Shown piece by piece: positions 27,623 to 35,988 of a stretch of 64,000 nucleotides of DNA. The notes under the pieces were generated by a model. The model was not told where the DNA came from, ran no database searches, and was given only the letters and a program-made list of their open reading frames with translations. Numbering within the stretch: the first letter of the stretch is position 1; every line of letters begins with the position of its first letter. The translations under genes and the position numbers were made by a program. The DNA lies in NCBI RefSeq assembly GCF_030503435.1, contig NZ_JAUKPO010000027.1:1-64000 (forward strand), given 5' to 3'. The DNA comes from Rhodocytophaga aerolata (lineage in GTDB: Bacteria > Bacteroidota > Bacteroidia > Cytophagales > 172606-1).

Positions 27623-27817
27623 TTATATCGTCTTAGCCGACTCCTCTCTTATAATAGACTTGAGTTTCTGCACCACTTCCGGGGATACTCTTTCCATTCC
27701 ATGTACTGTCTTAGCGTGCTCAGCAGCCATTTGTAAGGCCTCTTCTTCCGTATTTGCGCGGATCACCCCATCGCAATCAAAACCGACATCTCGGCAGTGG
27801 ATTATTTTGGTCATCAT
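27623..27817 (-). CDS. DUF1059 family small protein
   Basis: 64 residues, matching the whole DUF1059 family: an N-terminal CRDVGFDCDGVIRA with two cysteines, then a helix ending AAEHAKTVHGM, then SPEVVQKLKSIIREE. Its molecular role is not known to me; such proteins are small, cytoplasmic, and often upregulated with stress genes. Two adjacent Met codons could start it. It is monocistronic, with the paired 15-bp repeats at 27970-28005 some 150-190 bp upstream of its start. The plus-strand frame over this gene is a shadow. Confidence 0.88.
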   Translation of the reverse strand: MMTKIIHCRDVGFDCDGVIRANTEEEALQMAAEHAKTVHGMERVSPEVVQKLKSIIREESAKTI

Positions 27818-27969
27818 TTTAGGTAGTTAAGTTAGAAATGCTGTATGTTCATTTTACTTCTAAGCGTACTAGGCAATTGATTCACTGAAGAGGTATCCAT
27901 GTATTTATCACTACGCTTCTGGTATCTTTCAGCTACTAATCAAAAGTATTCCAAAAAAGGAATCTCTCT

Positions 27970-28005
27970 TTGCACAATAGTTCCATTTTTTTGCACAATA
28001 GTTCC
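27970..28005. repeat. Two direct 15-bp repeats, 21 bp apart
   Basis: TTGCACAATAGTTCC occurs at 27970-27984 and again at 27991-28005. The spacing from start to start is 21 bp, two DNA turns, so both copies face the same side of the helix. They lie upstream of the minus-strand DUF1059 gene and could be a regulator binding site, though the distance to the start is long. Confidence 0.6.
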
Positions 28006-28132
28006 GTCTCTGGTTTATTGCGCTGCTTCATTAACTACAAAGTTCTACGTCTTGTGGCGCCAACCCTACTTATTAGCTGTTCTGAATAAGGAAGTTAGCT
28101 AACTGGCCATCAAAAGTGTTTTTAACCAAATC

Positions 28133-28165
28133 AAGCGTATTTACGCAGACTGAGTAAATACGCTT
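28133..28165 (-). terminator. Hairpin, likely terminator of the hybrid kinase gene
   Basis: AAGCGTATTTAC (28133-28144) pairs perfectly with GTAAATACGCTT (28154-28165) over a nine-base loop. It lies about 100 bp beyond the 3' end of the minus-strand kinase gene. No clean U-run follows on that strand, so it could also be a regulatory palindrome. Confidence 0.5.
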
Positions 28166-28263
28166 AGCTACTAGTGTAATTAACTTGTATTTGCAGGCAA
28201 GTTGCCTTCCCTATGCAACAAATACTAGTAGATGCTTAAGCGGCCGGAATCAGCCAACAGGTT

Positions 28264-29931
28264 TTAATCAGCTATGTATTCGGAAGGAGTTAGTCCATAG
28301 AGTTCCTTGAAACAACGGGTAAAATAGGCAAGGCTGGTAAAGCCCACGGTATAAGCTACTTCGGTAACATTCCCATGCTTTGCTTTTAATAACATGGCGG
28401 CTTGTTGCAGCCGGTAGTTGCGCAGAAATTCACCTGGTGCCTGGTTGGTCAATGATTTCATTTTACGGTACAATTGCACATGGCTCATGCCTACTTCTCT
28501 CTCGAAAGATTCAGCTGTAAAATCAACCTCATCAATGTGATCAATAATAATGGCAATGACACGTTTGAGAAACTTTTCATCGGCGGGGGTAACAGCTAGT
28601 TGTGCAGGCTGCAGGCTGATTTGCCGGCTGTATCGCTCCCGGAGCCGTTTGCGCCCCTCCACCAGATTAGTTACCCGTAGTTGTAGCTCAGCTGTGCTGA
28701 AGGGCTTGGTTAAGTAATCATCTGCACCTGATTGCAAACCTTCTATTTTGCTTTGCTGGGCGGTTTTTGCCGTTAACAGAATTATAGGAATATGAGAGGT
28801 GCGCTCATCGGCTTTCAGCATTCGGCTCAGCTCGATCCCATCCATCTCGGGCATCATCAAATCAGAAATAATAATGTCAGGAATAGTCTCCAGCGCTTTC
28901 TGCCACCCAAGCATGCCATTGGATACCTCTAAAACTTTGTAAGCTGAGTGAAAGTGTAAAGCAATGAAAGCAGATAGTTCCTTATTGTCTTCTACAATCA
29001 ACAGGAGGGGTTTATCACCTACTACTAACGCATTTGGGGCAGGAGGTTGAAAGATTTCCCTCCAGGAGCTCGTACTGTTTTCCGGCTGTCCGGCAGCTAA
29101 AGCATTGGTAAAGCTTCTTAGGAAAAAATCAGGATTGCGGGTTGAAGATAGAGGCTCAATAGCCGTTTTTAGGGGTAATCGAACACAAAAGCAAGTCCCC
29201 TGACCTGACTTGCTATCTACCTCTATGCTCCCTCCATGCAGTTCGACCAGCTCTTTTGTTAATGCAAGGCCAATACCGCTGCTTTCTCTTTCACGGATAG
29301 GGAAATGGTTTCCCTGGTAGAAGCGGTCAAATATGTTGGCTAGCTGATCCTCTTCTATACCAATCCCATTGTCAGTAACCTCAATAATTAAAGTTGTATC
29401 TGTTTGCTCATTTTTCTCTACATTACTTACGCTTACTTCTAAAAGGATTGTTCCTCCATCAGGAGTGAATTTACAGGCATTAGAAAGCAGGTTAACGACA
29501 ATCTTTTCCACTTTATCACTATCAAAAAGGGCTATCCATTCTACTTCCGGCAATCGGCATTGAAAATCTATCCGGCGGTTTTCTGCCAGTGGGGCAAAAG
29601 TAGCAGCAAGTGAGCGGAGCAGTCCCATGACTTCTCCTGGTGTAGGTTCAAGTTTTAAGCTGCCGGCTTCCAGCTTGGAAAGTTCTAGCAGCTGATTGAT
29701 CAAGTTAAGCAACCGGCGGGCATTCTGCTGCATCATCAGATAAAGAAGATGCTCTTTGCTCTCTGGCTGAGCAGTTGCTAGAAGGGTTTCGAGGGGGGCA
29801 AGTATTAGGGTAAGCGGTGTTTTAAACTCATGAGAAATATTAGCAAAAAAGCTTAAACGCAATTGCTCTTGATCGAAGAGTTCTTGAGTTTCTAAGCGTT
29901 CTGCATTCATTTTTAGACGTTCATTGCTCAT
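28264..29931 (-). CDS. Hybrid histidine kinase / response regulator with AraC DNA-binding domain, no sensor
   Basis: 555 residues. A HisKA domain comes first (FFANISHEFKTPLTLIL, phosphorylated His near residue 34). Then the ATPase domain with the N box (NLLSNACKFTP), G1 (DNGIGI), F box and G2 (SGIGLALTKELVELHGG). A receiver domain spans about 308-425 (LLLIVEDN, IISDLMMPEMDGIEL, with LLTAKTA and KPF). An AraC helix-turn-helix pair ends the protein (VTEVAYTVGFTSLAYFTRCF). This is the cytoplasmic half of a Bacteroidota hybrid two-component system. The usual periplasmic sensor and membrane helices are missing: the frame opens only about 30 residues before the H box. It may be a truncated gene or a cytosolic variant that reads another protein. 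Its target is not evident. Confidence 0.9.
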   Translation of the reverse strand: MSNERLKMNAERLETQELFDQEQLRLSFFANISHEFKTPLTLILAPLETLLATAQPESKEHLLYLMMQQNARRLLNLINQLLELSKLEAGSLKLEPTPGEVMGLLRSLAATFAPLAENRRIDFQCRLPEVEWIALFDSDKVEKIVVNLLSNACKFTPDGGTILLEVSVSNVEKNEQTDTTLIIEVTDNGIGIEEDQLANIFDRFYQGNHFPIRERESSGIGLALTKELVELHGGSIEVDSKSGQGTCFCVRLPLKTAIEPLSSTRNPDFFLRSFTNALAAGQPENSTSSWREIFQPPAPNALVVGDKPLLLIVEDNKELSAFIALHFHSAYKVLEVSNGMLGWQKALETIPDIIISDLMMPEMDGIELSRMLKADERTSHIPIILLTAKTAQQSKIEGLQSGADDYLTKPFSTAELQLRVTNLVEGRKRLRERYSRQISLQPAQLAVTPADEKFLKRVIAIIIDHIDEVDFTAESFEREVGMSHVQLYRKMKSLTNQAPGEFLRNYRLQQAAMLLKAKHGNVTEVAYTVGFTSLAYFTRCFKELYGLTPSEYIAD

Positions 29932-30376
29932 GATAGACTATTGCTCGTAGACTCAAAACAGGAAAGCTATAGGATGCTAATTTAGTAGATAAGGTATAAA
30001 TTATCAGCCATATAGCAAAAGATGATATAAGAAATTATTCACTTCTTGCCAACTATACGTAGATAAAGGCCACAACTTGTTTTAGATACATTAGTAGTTA
30101 AAAAACTTTTCATTACTTCTCACATATATTTGTAGTAGCCTCTCTGATGTATTTATCCTAGGTATCTTCCGTTAAGATTTTCATTGGGGGTATTATATTA
30201 GTCACCGATGGCAGAAAATAGGTGGAAAAAAACCTAAACTCAAAATCTCCCTCCAGCAAATTATTGCCCCATGAAATAAATTCAATTTTCAACATACGTT
30301 TTTTCCTTTTGTTTTCTTACTTGGCTTGTCATCTATTGATACCATATGCCGCTTTTTACGTTAAGGATGATAGCCT
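29932..30376. other. Divergent promoter region
   Basis: 445 bp between the start of the minus-strand kinase gene and the start of the potassium channel gene. No open frame or RNA is recognised. Remnants of the missing sensor of the kinase were looked for by eye in the bases just upstream and not found. Promoters for both genes must lie here. Confidence 0.4.
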
Positions 30377-32071
30377 ATGAAGTTTCTCCCAACCCAGCTT
30401 ATTCTTTTTCTGCGCAGCAAGCCTGACCGCCGTAACCTGAGGCTGCTATTTAAATTTCTGACTGTGCTGCTGGGAATGGTGGTGGGCTTTACTTTAGTGT
30501 TTCACCTGCTCATGCTTGGTGAGGGGAGAAGCTATTCGTGGATTACCGGCTTTTACTGGACGCTGACGGTTATGTCTACCTTAGGTTTTGGCGATATCAC
30601 CTTTCATAGCGATGCCGGCCGCTTCTTTTCTATCCTGGTGCTCTTATCAGGAATGGTCTTCCTGCTGATCTTGTTCCCCTTTACCTTTATCAATTTTTTC
30701 TATGCTCCCTGGATGAAAGCCCAGGAAAATGCCCGCGTACCCCGAGAGCTGCCCAAGAGCACACGTGGGCATGTGGTGCTGACCCGCTATGGCCCGGTGA
30801 GTGAGGCGTTGATAAAAAAACTCAATCAGTTTAATTACCCGTATGTCGTGCTGGTAGCGGATTTGACTGAAGGTTTGCGCTTACATGAATTAGGCATACA
30901 AGTCATGCTAGGAGACTTGGATGACCCTCAGACCTATAGCCGCGTACAGGTCGAGAAGGCTGCACTTGTAGCTACCACTGCCTCTGACGTAATCAATACC
31001 TATGTGGCTTTTACAGTCCATGGGGTAAGCAGTAGCGTGCCCATCATCTCTACCTGTAGTTTTGAGGCTTCTCAGGATATATTAACCTTAGCCGGGAGCA
31101 CCCATGTGATACGGCTGAGTGAGATGATGGGTCTGTTTCTGGCCCGTAGAGCCTCTGGAGGCGATGCCTGCTCGCATACCATTGGCAGGTTTGGCCAGCT
31201 GCAGATAGCTGAAGCAGCCGTAGCAGGCACTCCCCTAATCGGACGCTCGCTACGGGAGACAAAGCTGAGAGAGCAGGTAGGAGTAAGTGTGGTAGGTGTG
31301 TGGGATCGGGGAAATTTTAATGCAGCCCAGCCAGACACACGCCTAACGCCTACGATGGTACTGGTACTTGCCGGGTCAGATGAACAGATAGAAAAATACA
31401 ACCAAACCTTTAAGATTAGCAAAGAGATGAACCATCCGGTAATCATCATCGGAGGCGGGCGGGTGGGGCGGGCCACAGCCAGGGCGTTGGCAGTGCGCAA
31501 GCTAGACTATCGTATTGTAGAGAAAGCAGCGGAAAGGGTAAAAGAGGATAGGCAGTATATCTTGGGCAATGCAGCTCACTTGGACATACTCAAGCAAGCC
31601 GGCATCGAGCAGGCACCCTGCGTGATTATTACTACCCATGATGATGATATGAACGTGTACCTGACCATCTACTGTCGCCTGTTACGAGCGGATATTCAAA
31701 TCATCACTCGTGCGACCTTAGAGCGTAATTTGGCAACCATGCACCGGGCAGGGGCAGATTTTGTACTTTCCTATGCCTCTATGGGAGCAAACACCATCTT
31801 TAACCTGCTTAAGCGCAGTGACATTGTGATGGTTGCTGAAGGGCTGAATTTATTAAAGGTAAAGGTGCCAACACAGTTAGCCGGTTATACAATTGCCCAA
31901 TCATCGATCAGAAAGGAAACCGGTTGTACCCTGATTGCTATCCGGGAGGGAGAGAGCTTACAAATCAATCCTGAACCAAGCATGGTCCTGCCCGCACAGG
32001 CAGAGATCATCCTGATTGGTAGTGTTGAAGCAGAAAATAAATTCTTCACTAAATACGGAAGTCAAGTATAG
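30377..32071 (+). CDS. Potassium channel with two TrkA/RCK units
   Basis: 564 residues. Two membrane helices near 22-48 and 85-112 enclose a pore loop with the filter TLGFGD near residues 67-73 (TMSTLGFGDITF type), a KcsA/MthK-like pore for potassium. From about 130 there are two tandem regulator units. The first lacks a clear GxGxxG (HVVLTRYGPVSEALIKKL). The second has an intact NAD-binding turn, VIIIGGGRVGRATARAL, with Glu near the end of strand two (IVEKAAERV). Each is followed by a TrkA-C-like part (AGTPLIGRSL and LAGYTIAQSS). It acts in the inner membrane as a ligand-gated potassium channel. Its neighbours are further ion and stress genes, which suggests a shared osmotic or ionic theme. 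It is transcribed alone. Confidence 0.9.
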   Translation: MKFLPTQLILFLRSKPDRRNLRLLFKFLTVLLGMVVGFTLVFHLLMLGEGRSYSWITGFYWTLTVMSTLGFGDITFHSDAGRFFSILVLLSGMVFLLILFPFTFINFFYAPWMKAQENARVPRELPKSTRGHVVLTRYGPVSEALIKKLNQFNYPYVVLVADLTEGLRLHELGIQVMLGDLDDPQTYSRVQVEKAALVATTASDVINTYVAFTVHGVSSSVPIISTCSFEASQDILTLAGSTHVIRLSEMMGLFLARRASGGDACSHTIGRFGQLQIAEAAVAGTPLIGRSLRETKLREQVGVSVVGVWDRGNFNAAQPDTRLTPTMVLVLAGSDEQIEKYNQTFKISKEMNHPVIIIGGGRVGRATARALAVRKLDYRIVEKAAERVKEDRQYILGNAAHLDILKQAGIEQAPCVIITTHDDDMNVYLTIYCRLLRADIQIITRATLERNLATMHRAGADFVLSYASMGANTIFNLLKRSDIVMVAEGLNLLKVKVPTQLAGYTIAQSSIRKETGCTLIAIREGESLQINPEPSMVLPAQAEIILIGSVEAENKFFTKYGSQV

Positions 32072-32220
32072 TTAAAGAAATGCCCCCTTTCGAGTTTCTA
32101 AACCATAAATTTTCTTATTATCAGTTAATGATTGTAAGAATGTTTGCTACCCTTGTATGTATATTTTGCTACAAAATAATGCTCAGCGGTTTGTTACCTA
32201 AAAATCTACTATCCATTTAA

Positions 32221-32934
32221 TTAAGTGGTACGTATAGCAGTGCAGGCATTCAACCATTGATGATTTTGGCAATTAGAACATTTGTGCAAATTGCCAGGTA
32301 ATAGTTTTTGGCATTTACCACATTTATTGCAGGCATATTCTCCTGTCTTCACAATGGTTTGAAAGGGCTTTGAGATAATTTCGGGGAAAATGGGCATACC
32401 TGGCTTGACTTGTTCTTTTTCATAAAAGAATACACTGATTTCTCCGGTAGCCTCCAGATAAAGTTTTTTTACCTGCCCTAAATGCTCTACATGCTGTTGA
32501 CGCATTTCACCAAACAATTCCTGAAATGTTAAATTCTCTTTGTTGAATGCATCAATATTTAGTATACCCTCTTCAATAATGCAAGAGGCATGTCCTTCTA
32601 ACCACCGTTCGGCCCGGGGGCTTTGTTCCGTAAGACGGTTAAAGCCCAGGTATAGAAGAATCACAATGCCGAATACCATTAGCACATGCAAAAGAGCAAC
32701 ATCATGATAAAACATAGCATCTCCTGCAGCAGAACCTAGGGAAAGGATAATTGTCAATTCAAATAGGGATAGCTGCTTGACGCCCCTTTTACCTGTAATG
32801 CGAAGAGTTAAGACAATAAGCACATACATGAGCGTACTTCGAAAAGCTACTTCAAGCAGAAAAGCGATCGGCAATTCATCTGACAGCCAGATGCGTTTCC
32901 AGTCCAAGGGTTGGATTAATTTAGGTATTTCCAT
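32221..32934 (-). CDS. YetF/DUF421 family membrane protein with zinc-ribbon-like tail
   Basis: 237 residues. Three membrane helices occupy residues about 22-105, with the family motif RITGKRGVKQLSLFELTIIL and SLGSAAGDAMFYHDV. The cytoplasmic DUF421 domain follows at 110-185 (LEGHASCIIEEGILN, NLTFQELFGEMRQQ). The last 50 residues hold two cysteine pairs, CNKCGKC and CSNCQNHQW, that could bind a zinc ion; this extension is not in the classic Bacillus YetF. Members of the family act in membrane stress or lipid homeostasis in Bacillus; here that is inference. It is convergent with the potassium channel gene. Confidence 0.85.
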   Translation of the reverse strand: MEIPKLIQPLDWKRIWLSDELPIAFLLEVAFRSTLMYVLIVLTLRITGKRGVKQLSLFELTIILSLGSAAGDAMFYHDVALLHVLMVFGIVILLYLGFNRLTEQSPRAERWLEGHASCIIEEGILNIDAFNKENLTFQELFGEMRQQHVEHLGQVKKLYLEATGEISVFFYEKEQVKPGMPIFPEIISKPFQTIVKTGEYACNKCGKCQKLLPGNLHKCSNCQNHQWLNACTAIRTT

Positions 32935-33077
32935 ATACAGTTAGGCACAGACAAAATCAGCTTGCAATTAAATAAAAGTTAACATGGTAGTGACTGATCC
33001 AATAATATATTTTACTACCTGTAAAGCACTCCCTATAAACGAGTCTAGCACTCATAACTTATGCATTTACCGCTGGT

Positions 33078-34139
33078 TTAGGGTTGGCCTGACTCCTCCC
33101 CCAGAATGCCTAAGCGTCTGGCCCGCTGTTGCCATTTCTCCCGGGCCCATTTTTGTAAATCGGCCACATCATCATATTCATCCGTAATTTCAAGGCCCAG
33201 TAAGGTCTCTATAATATCTTCCACCGTGATGATCCCTGCCGTACCTCCATATTCATCCACTACCAAAGCTATATGTTCTTTATGTTCCATCAGGGCAGTA
33301 AATAAAGCCGGTATGGGCATACTATTTCCAAATATTAGGATGGGCCGTTTAATGCTGGCAAGGGCCAGGTTGCCTTCATGGCTGATCATACGTTGCAAGA
33401 CTTCATCTTTTAAAACGTAGCCACTAATGTGATCAAGGTTGCCTTCAAAAAGCGGAATCCTGGAGTAACGCAAGTTGCCTGAATCGGCGTAAAAATCACG
33501 GATTAGCTGCGATTCCGGAGCCGCTTTAATCACAGTCCGGGGCGTCATAATATGTTTGACGAACACTTTATTCAAGCGCAATACATTATTGATCACCCGG
33601 GATTCATCTTTGTGCAGCACACCTTCTTGCATACTGATCTCAGCCATCGCTGTAAAATCGGCCCGGCTAAGAACACTTTTATCCTTCTCCTGCTTTAATC
33701 GTTTAGTAATAAACTGTGATAGGAGAATAATGGGATACAGGGCATAAATCATAATTTTTAACACGCGCACGGTAAAGGGAGTAAGCTGCCGCCAATAATT
33801 AGCTCCAAGGGTTTTGGGGATGATCTCTGTAAGGATGAGGATAACAATGGTCAGAAGAACGGAAATCAGGGTAAGATACTCTTCTCCCCAGATGAGCTGT
33901 GCCTGCGCTCCTACACCGGCAGCACCTATGGTATGGGCAAATGTGTTTAGCGTGAGTATGGCGGCCAAGGGCCTGTCAATATTGTCTTTAAAACCTTGTA
34001 GATCCTTGCCCAAAATTGGATTCTGCTGATTGATAATACTGACATACGATGGGGTGATACTCAACAGGGAGGCTTCGAGTAAAGAGCATAGAAAGGAGAA
34101 AAATAAAGCAATAGCTAAATATAAAAGTAATAATCCCAT
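33078..34139 (-). CDS. CNNM/CorC-type membrane protein with CBS pair
   Basis: 353 residues. The N-terminal DUF21/CNNM domain has four hydrophobic segments (LLLLYLAIALFFSFLCSLLE, LISVLLTIVILILTEIIPKT). From about 190 a pair of CBS domains follows (VKHIMTPRTVIKAAPES, SRIPLFEGN, ISGYVLKDEVL, LVVDEYGGTAGIITVEDIIE). The C-terminal CorC_HlyC domain of the usual 430-residue proteins is missing: only about 30 residues follow the CBS pair. The family is implicated in magnesium or cobalt efflux and in cation homeostasis. The gene is divergent from the UspA-like gene. Truncation of the C-terminal domain is known in several subfamilies and does not imply a dead gene. Confidence 0.9.
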   Translation of the reverse strand: MGLLLLYLAIALFFSFLCSLLEASLLSITPSYVSIINQQNPILGKDLQGFKDNIDRPLAAILTLNTFAHTIGAAGVGAQAQLIWGEEYLTLISVLLTIVILILTEIIPKTLGANYWRQLTPFTVRVLKIMIYALYPIILLSQFITKRLKQEKDKSVLSRADFTAMAEISMQEGVLHKDESRVINNVLRLNKVFVKHIMTPRTVIKAAPESQLIRDFYADSGNLRYSRIPLFEGNLDHISGYVLKDEVLQRMISHEGNLALASIKRPILIFGNSMPIPALFTALMEHKEHIALVVDEYGGTAGIITVEDIIETLLGLEITDEYDDVADLQKWAREKWQQRARRLGILGEESGQP

Positions 34140-34290
34140 AATAGAGTGAAACGCTAGTGAACAGTAAAAAGTCGATCCTACACTAAGATGATTGACTATC
34201 TGTTAACAGCTACTTCATCAGCATAATTCTTTAGATCATTTTCTAATCAGATTCTAATCTCTTTTTAAAAAGTTCTTAATAAGTGGCTCC

Positions 34291-34298
34291 TAGCTTTG
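34291..34298 (+). promoter_or_regulatory. Possible Bacteroidota -7 promoter element
   Basis: TAGCTTTG fits the TAnnTTTG element used by the main sigma factor of Bacteroidota. It lies 22 bp before the ATG of the UspA-like gene. The matching TTG-type element about 20 bases further up is poor (TTC), so this is suggestive only. Confidence 0.4.
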
Positions 34299-34320
34299 TA
34301 TCAGTTCCAATAAAAAACAA

Positions 34321-34821
34321 ATGTCTATGAAGAATATATTGATACCAAGTGACTTTACCTTGCAATCGTTGGATTGTGTAGAAGATGTAGTTCAATCCTT
34401 TAAGTCGGAGCGGATTACTATTGTGTTTGTACATGTGTTCATAGTATCTAGTTCTATTGTAGACCTGATGCTGCTTTCCCGCCGGCGCAAAGAATATAGC
34501 TATATCAGCGATCAGTTCTGGAATGAATGCAAAAGACTGGAAAAAGAGTACAGCGAAAGGATTAATTCTATCAAAGTGGAATGTTTTTATGGCAATACGG
34601 TAGCTGTTTTTAAAAACTACCTGGAAGGCCTGAAAATTGATTTAATCGTTTATCCACAGCTTTACACATTTAAGCAACTATGCAAAGAGAGCTGCGATCC
34701 GGCCAAGCTTATTGCCAAAAGTGGGAGAGAAGTATGGATGCTGGCTGCAAAGAAAAAACCAAAAGAAGTCAGACAGTTCCGCTGGGTAAGAAACATGTCC
34801 TATCAGCTTTCACTCAACTAA
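34321..34821 (+). CDS. UspA-like universal stress protein
   Basis: 166 residues. The first strand, KNILIPSDFTLQSLDCVED, has the family's D-F/S-T pattern, and a second strand (ERITIVFVHVF) follows as usual. A middle strand reads KVECFYGNTVAVFKNYL, and DLIVYPQ near residue 105 is the DLIVMG-like strand. The ATP-binding G-2x-G-9x-G of UspA is not visible, so this member probably does not bind ATP. The tail is rich in Lys and Arg. It is a cytoplasmic stress or ion-related accessory. The bestrophin-like gene starts 60 bp downstream on the same strand. Confidence 0.75.
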   Translation: MSMKNILIPSDFTLQSLDCVEDVVQSFKSERITIVFVHVFIVSSSIVDLMLLSRRRKEYSYISDQFWNECKRLEKEYSERINSIKVECFYGNTVAVFKNYLEGLKIDLIVYPQLYTFKQLCKESCDPAKLIAKSGREVWMLAAKKKPKEVRQFRWVRNMSYQLSLN

Positions 34822-34880
34822 CTAAGCCTGCTTAGCAAGTATGCCAGCAAGTACAATCAAAAACATTAATAAGCAAACTT

Positions 34881-35438
34881 ATGTTGTTAAAGGAAAATAT
34901 TCCGGTTAAATACATACTGGGAAAAATTAAAACAGAGATTATCGTAATTGGTATCTACTCCATTCTCGTAGCCATCGTCTACAATACCTTTCATGTAACC
35001 AGAATCTCCATTCCTATTTCTGTGCCTGCCATTATGGGTACGATTCTCTCACTCTTGCTTGCCTTTCGCTCTAATCAGGCCTACGACCGCTGGTGGGAAG
35101 CCCGCATGTTGTGGGGAGCCATTGTAAACGATTCCCGGACCCTGGCCAGGCATGTACTGACGTTTGTCGATGATCCCTACCATTCTTCAGATGTAGACTA
35201 TTTCCGGGAACGCTTCATTAAACGCCAAATTGCCTGGTGCTACAGCCTTGGGCAATCGCTGCGGAAAATGGCCCCGTTACAGGAAACAGAAAACTTATTG
35301 ATTAAGGAAGAAGTGGATTTTGTGAAAAGATATACTAATAAACCGGTCGCCTTGTTAGAACTGCATGCAGAAGATTTACGGTTGGCTTTGAAAAAGGGAT
35401 GGATTAATGAGTATCAGCAAGTACACGTACTACCTTAA
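34881..35438 (+). CDS. Bestrophin-family anion channel, C-terminally truncated
   Basis: 185 residues. The start matches bacterial bestrophins of the RFP-TM family: LGKIKTEIIVIGIYSIL (first helix), PISVPAIMGTILSLLLAFRS (neck or pore helix), and the signature SNQAYDRWWEARMLWGAIVN. Full proteins are about 290-300 residues with a second pair of membrane helices and conserved cytoplasmic ends. Here the frame stops after about 60 percent, in the middle of the soluble part, so half of the channel is missing. The 35 codons after it, in another frame, come from a different gene. The product is probably not functional. Confidence 0.85.
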   Translation: MLLKENIPVKYILGKIKTEIIVIGIYSILVAIVYNTFHVTRISIPISVPAIMGTILSLLLAFRSNQAYDRWWEARMLWGAIVNDSRTLARHVLTFVDDPYHSSDVDYFRERFIKRQIAWCYSLGQSLRKMAPLQETENLLIKEEVDFVKRYTNKPVALLELHAEDLRLALKKGWINEYQQVHVLP

Positions 35439-35533
35439 GAAGCGTACCTAATGGGGCCGTATTGTATGTGATACAAAGCGATGATAAGCAGAAAGCAGAT
35501 GAGTTAGTGAGTTTGTTTGCAGGCAAAGAGTAG
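35411..35533 (+). pseudogene. 3' end of an unknown gene joined to the truncated bestrophin
   Basis: In a different frame from the bestrophin gene the sequence reads RSVPNGAVLYVIQ, then SDDKQKADELVSLFAGKE and a TAG at 35531. It has the look of a genuine protein C-terminus but no start of its own. It marks the deletion junction where the rest of the bestrophin gene was lost. The original gene is not recognised. Confidence 0.4.
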
Positions 35534-35836
35534 CGTTGAATGCCTGATAACAATAAATCCTAACTGCTATTTCATTGCCCATTTATTAAAAATATCTTTA
35601 TTTTAGACCTGCTTCCCCTCCCTGCCACATTGAAGAGTCTCAAGAAAGGGGAAGTTAATATAACCACTTTTTACAAATCTAAATGTATGAGGGAAGTAAA
35701 CTTCCTTAGCTCATCTGTATGAAAACCGGAAACCGACAAGCTTAACTTCCTGTCCATTTTTTTGTTGCAAGTACAGGGTGGAAGTTCTACATTTGCTTGG
35801 AGACTAAGTTAAGTTACAAACTATAACTTAGCGAAT

Positions 35837-35962
35837 ATGTCAAAGCCAAGAAAGAAGTGTGATAAGTAGTTCAAGCTTATGGCTGTTAAACTGGGCAACA
35901 CCCGAAGCGATCTTGTAGAACTAGCACAAGAATTGCGAATAAGGGTATCACTTCTAAATTAA
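35837..35962 (+). pseudogene. IS3-family OrfA remnant
   Basis: The reading is MSKPRKKCDK, an in-frame TAG, then FKLMAVKLGNTRSDL and VELAQELRIRVSLLN to a TAA at 35960. This is the helix-turn-helix beginning of an IS3-type OrfA with an internal stop and no continuation. It is inert. Confidence 0.6.
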
Positions 35963-35988
35963 AGTTGTTAACTTTGGGAATAAAAGTT

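Noticed and set aside
27603-27830. A plus-strand frame of 75 codons
   Set aside because: It is the complement of the DUF1059 gene, which matches its family over the whole length.
27899-28102. A 67-codon plus-strand frame over the 15-bp repeats
   Set aside because: No family, low-complexity start and it overlaps the repeats; taken as non-coding.
34881-35438. A complete bestrophin channel
   Set aside because: The frame ends at 185 residues, against about 290-300 in the family, and the second half of the channel is missing.
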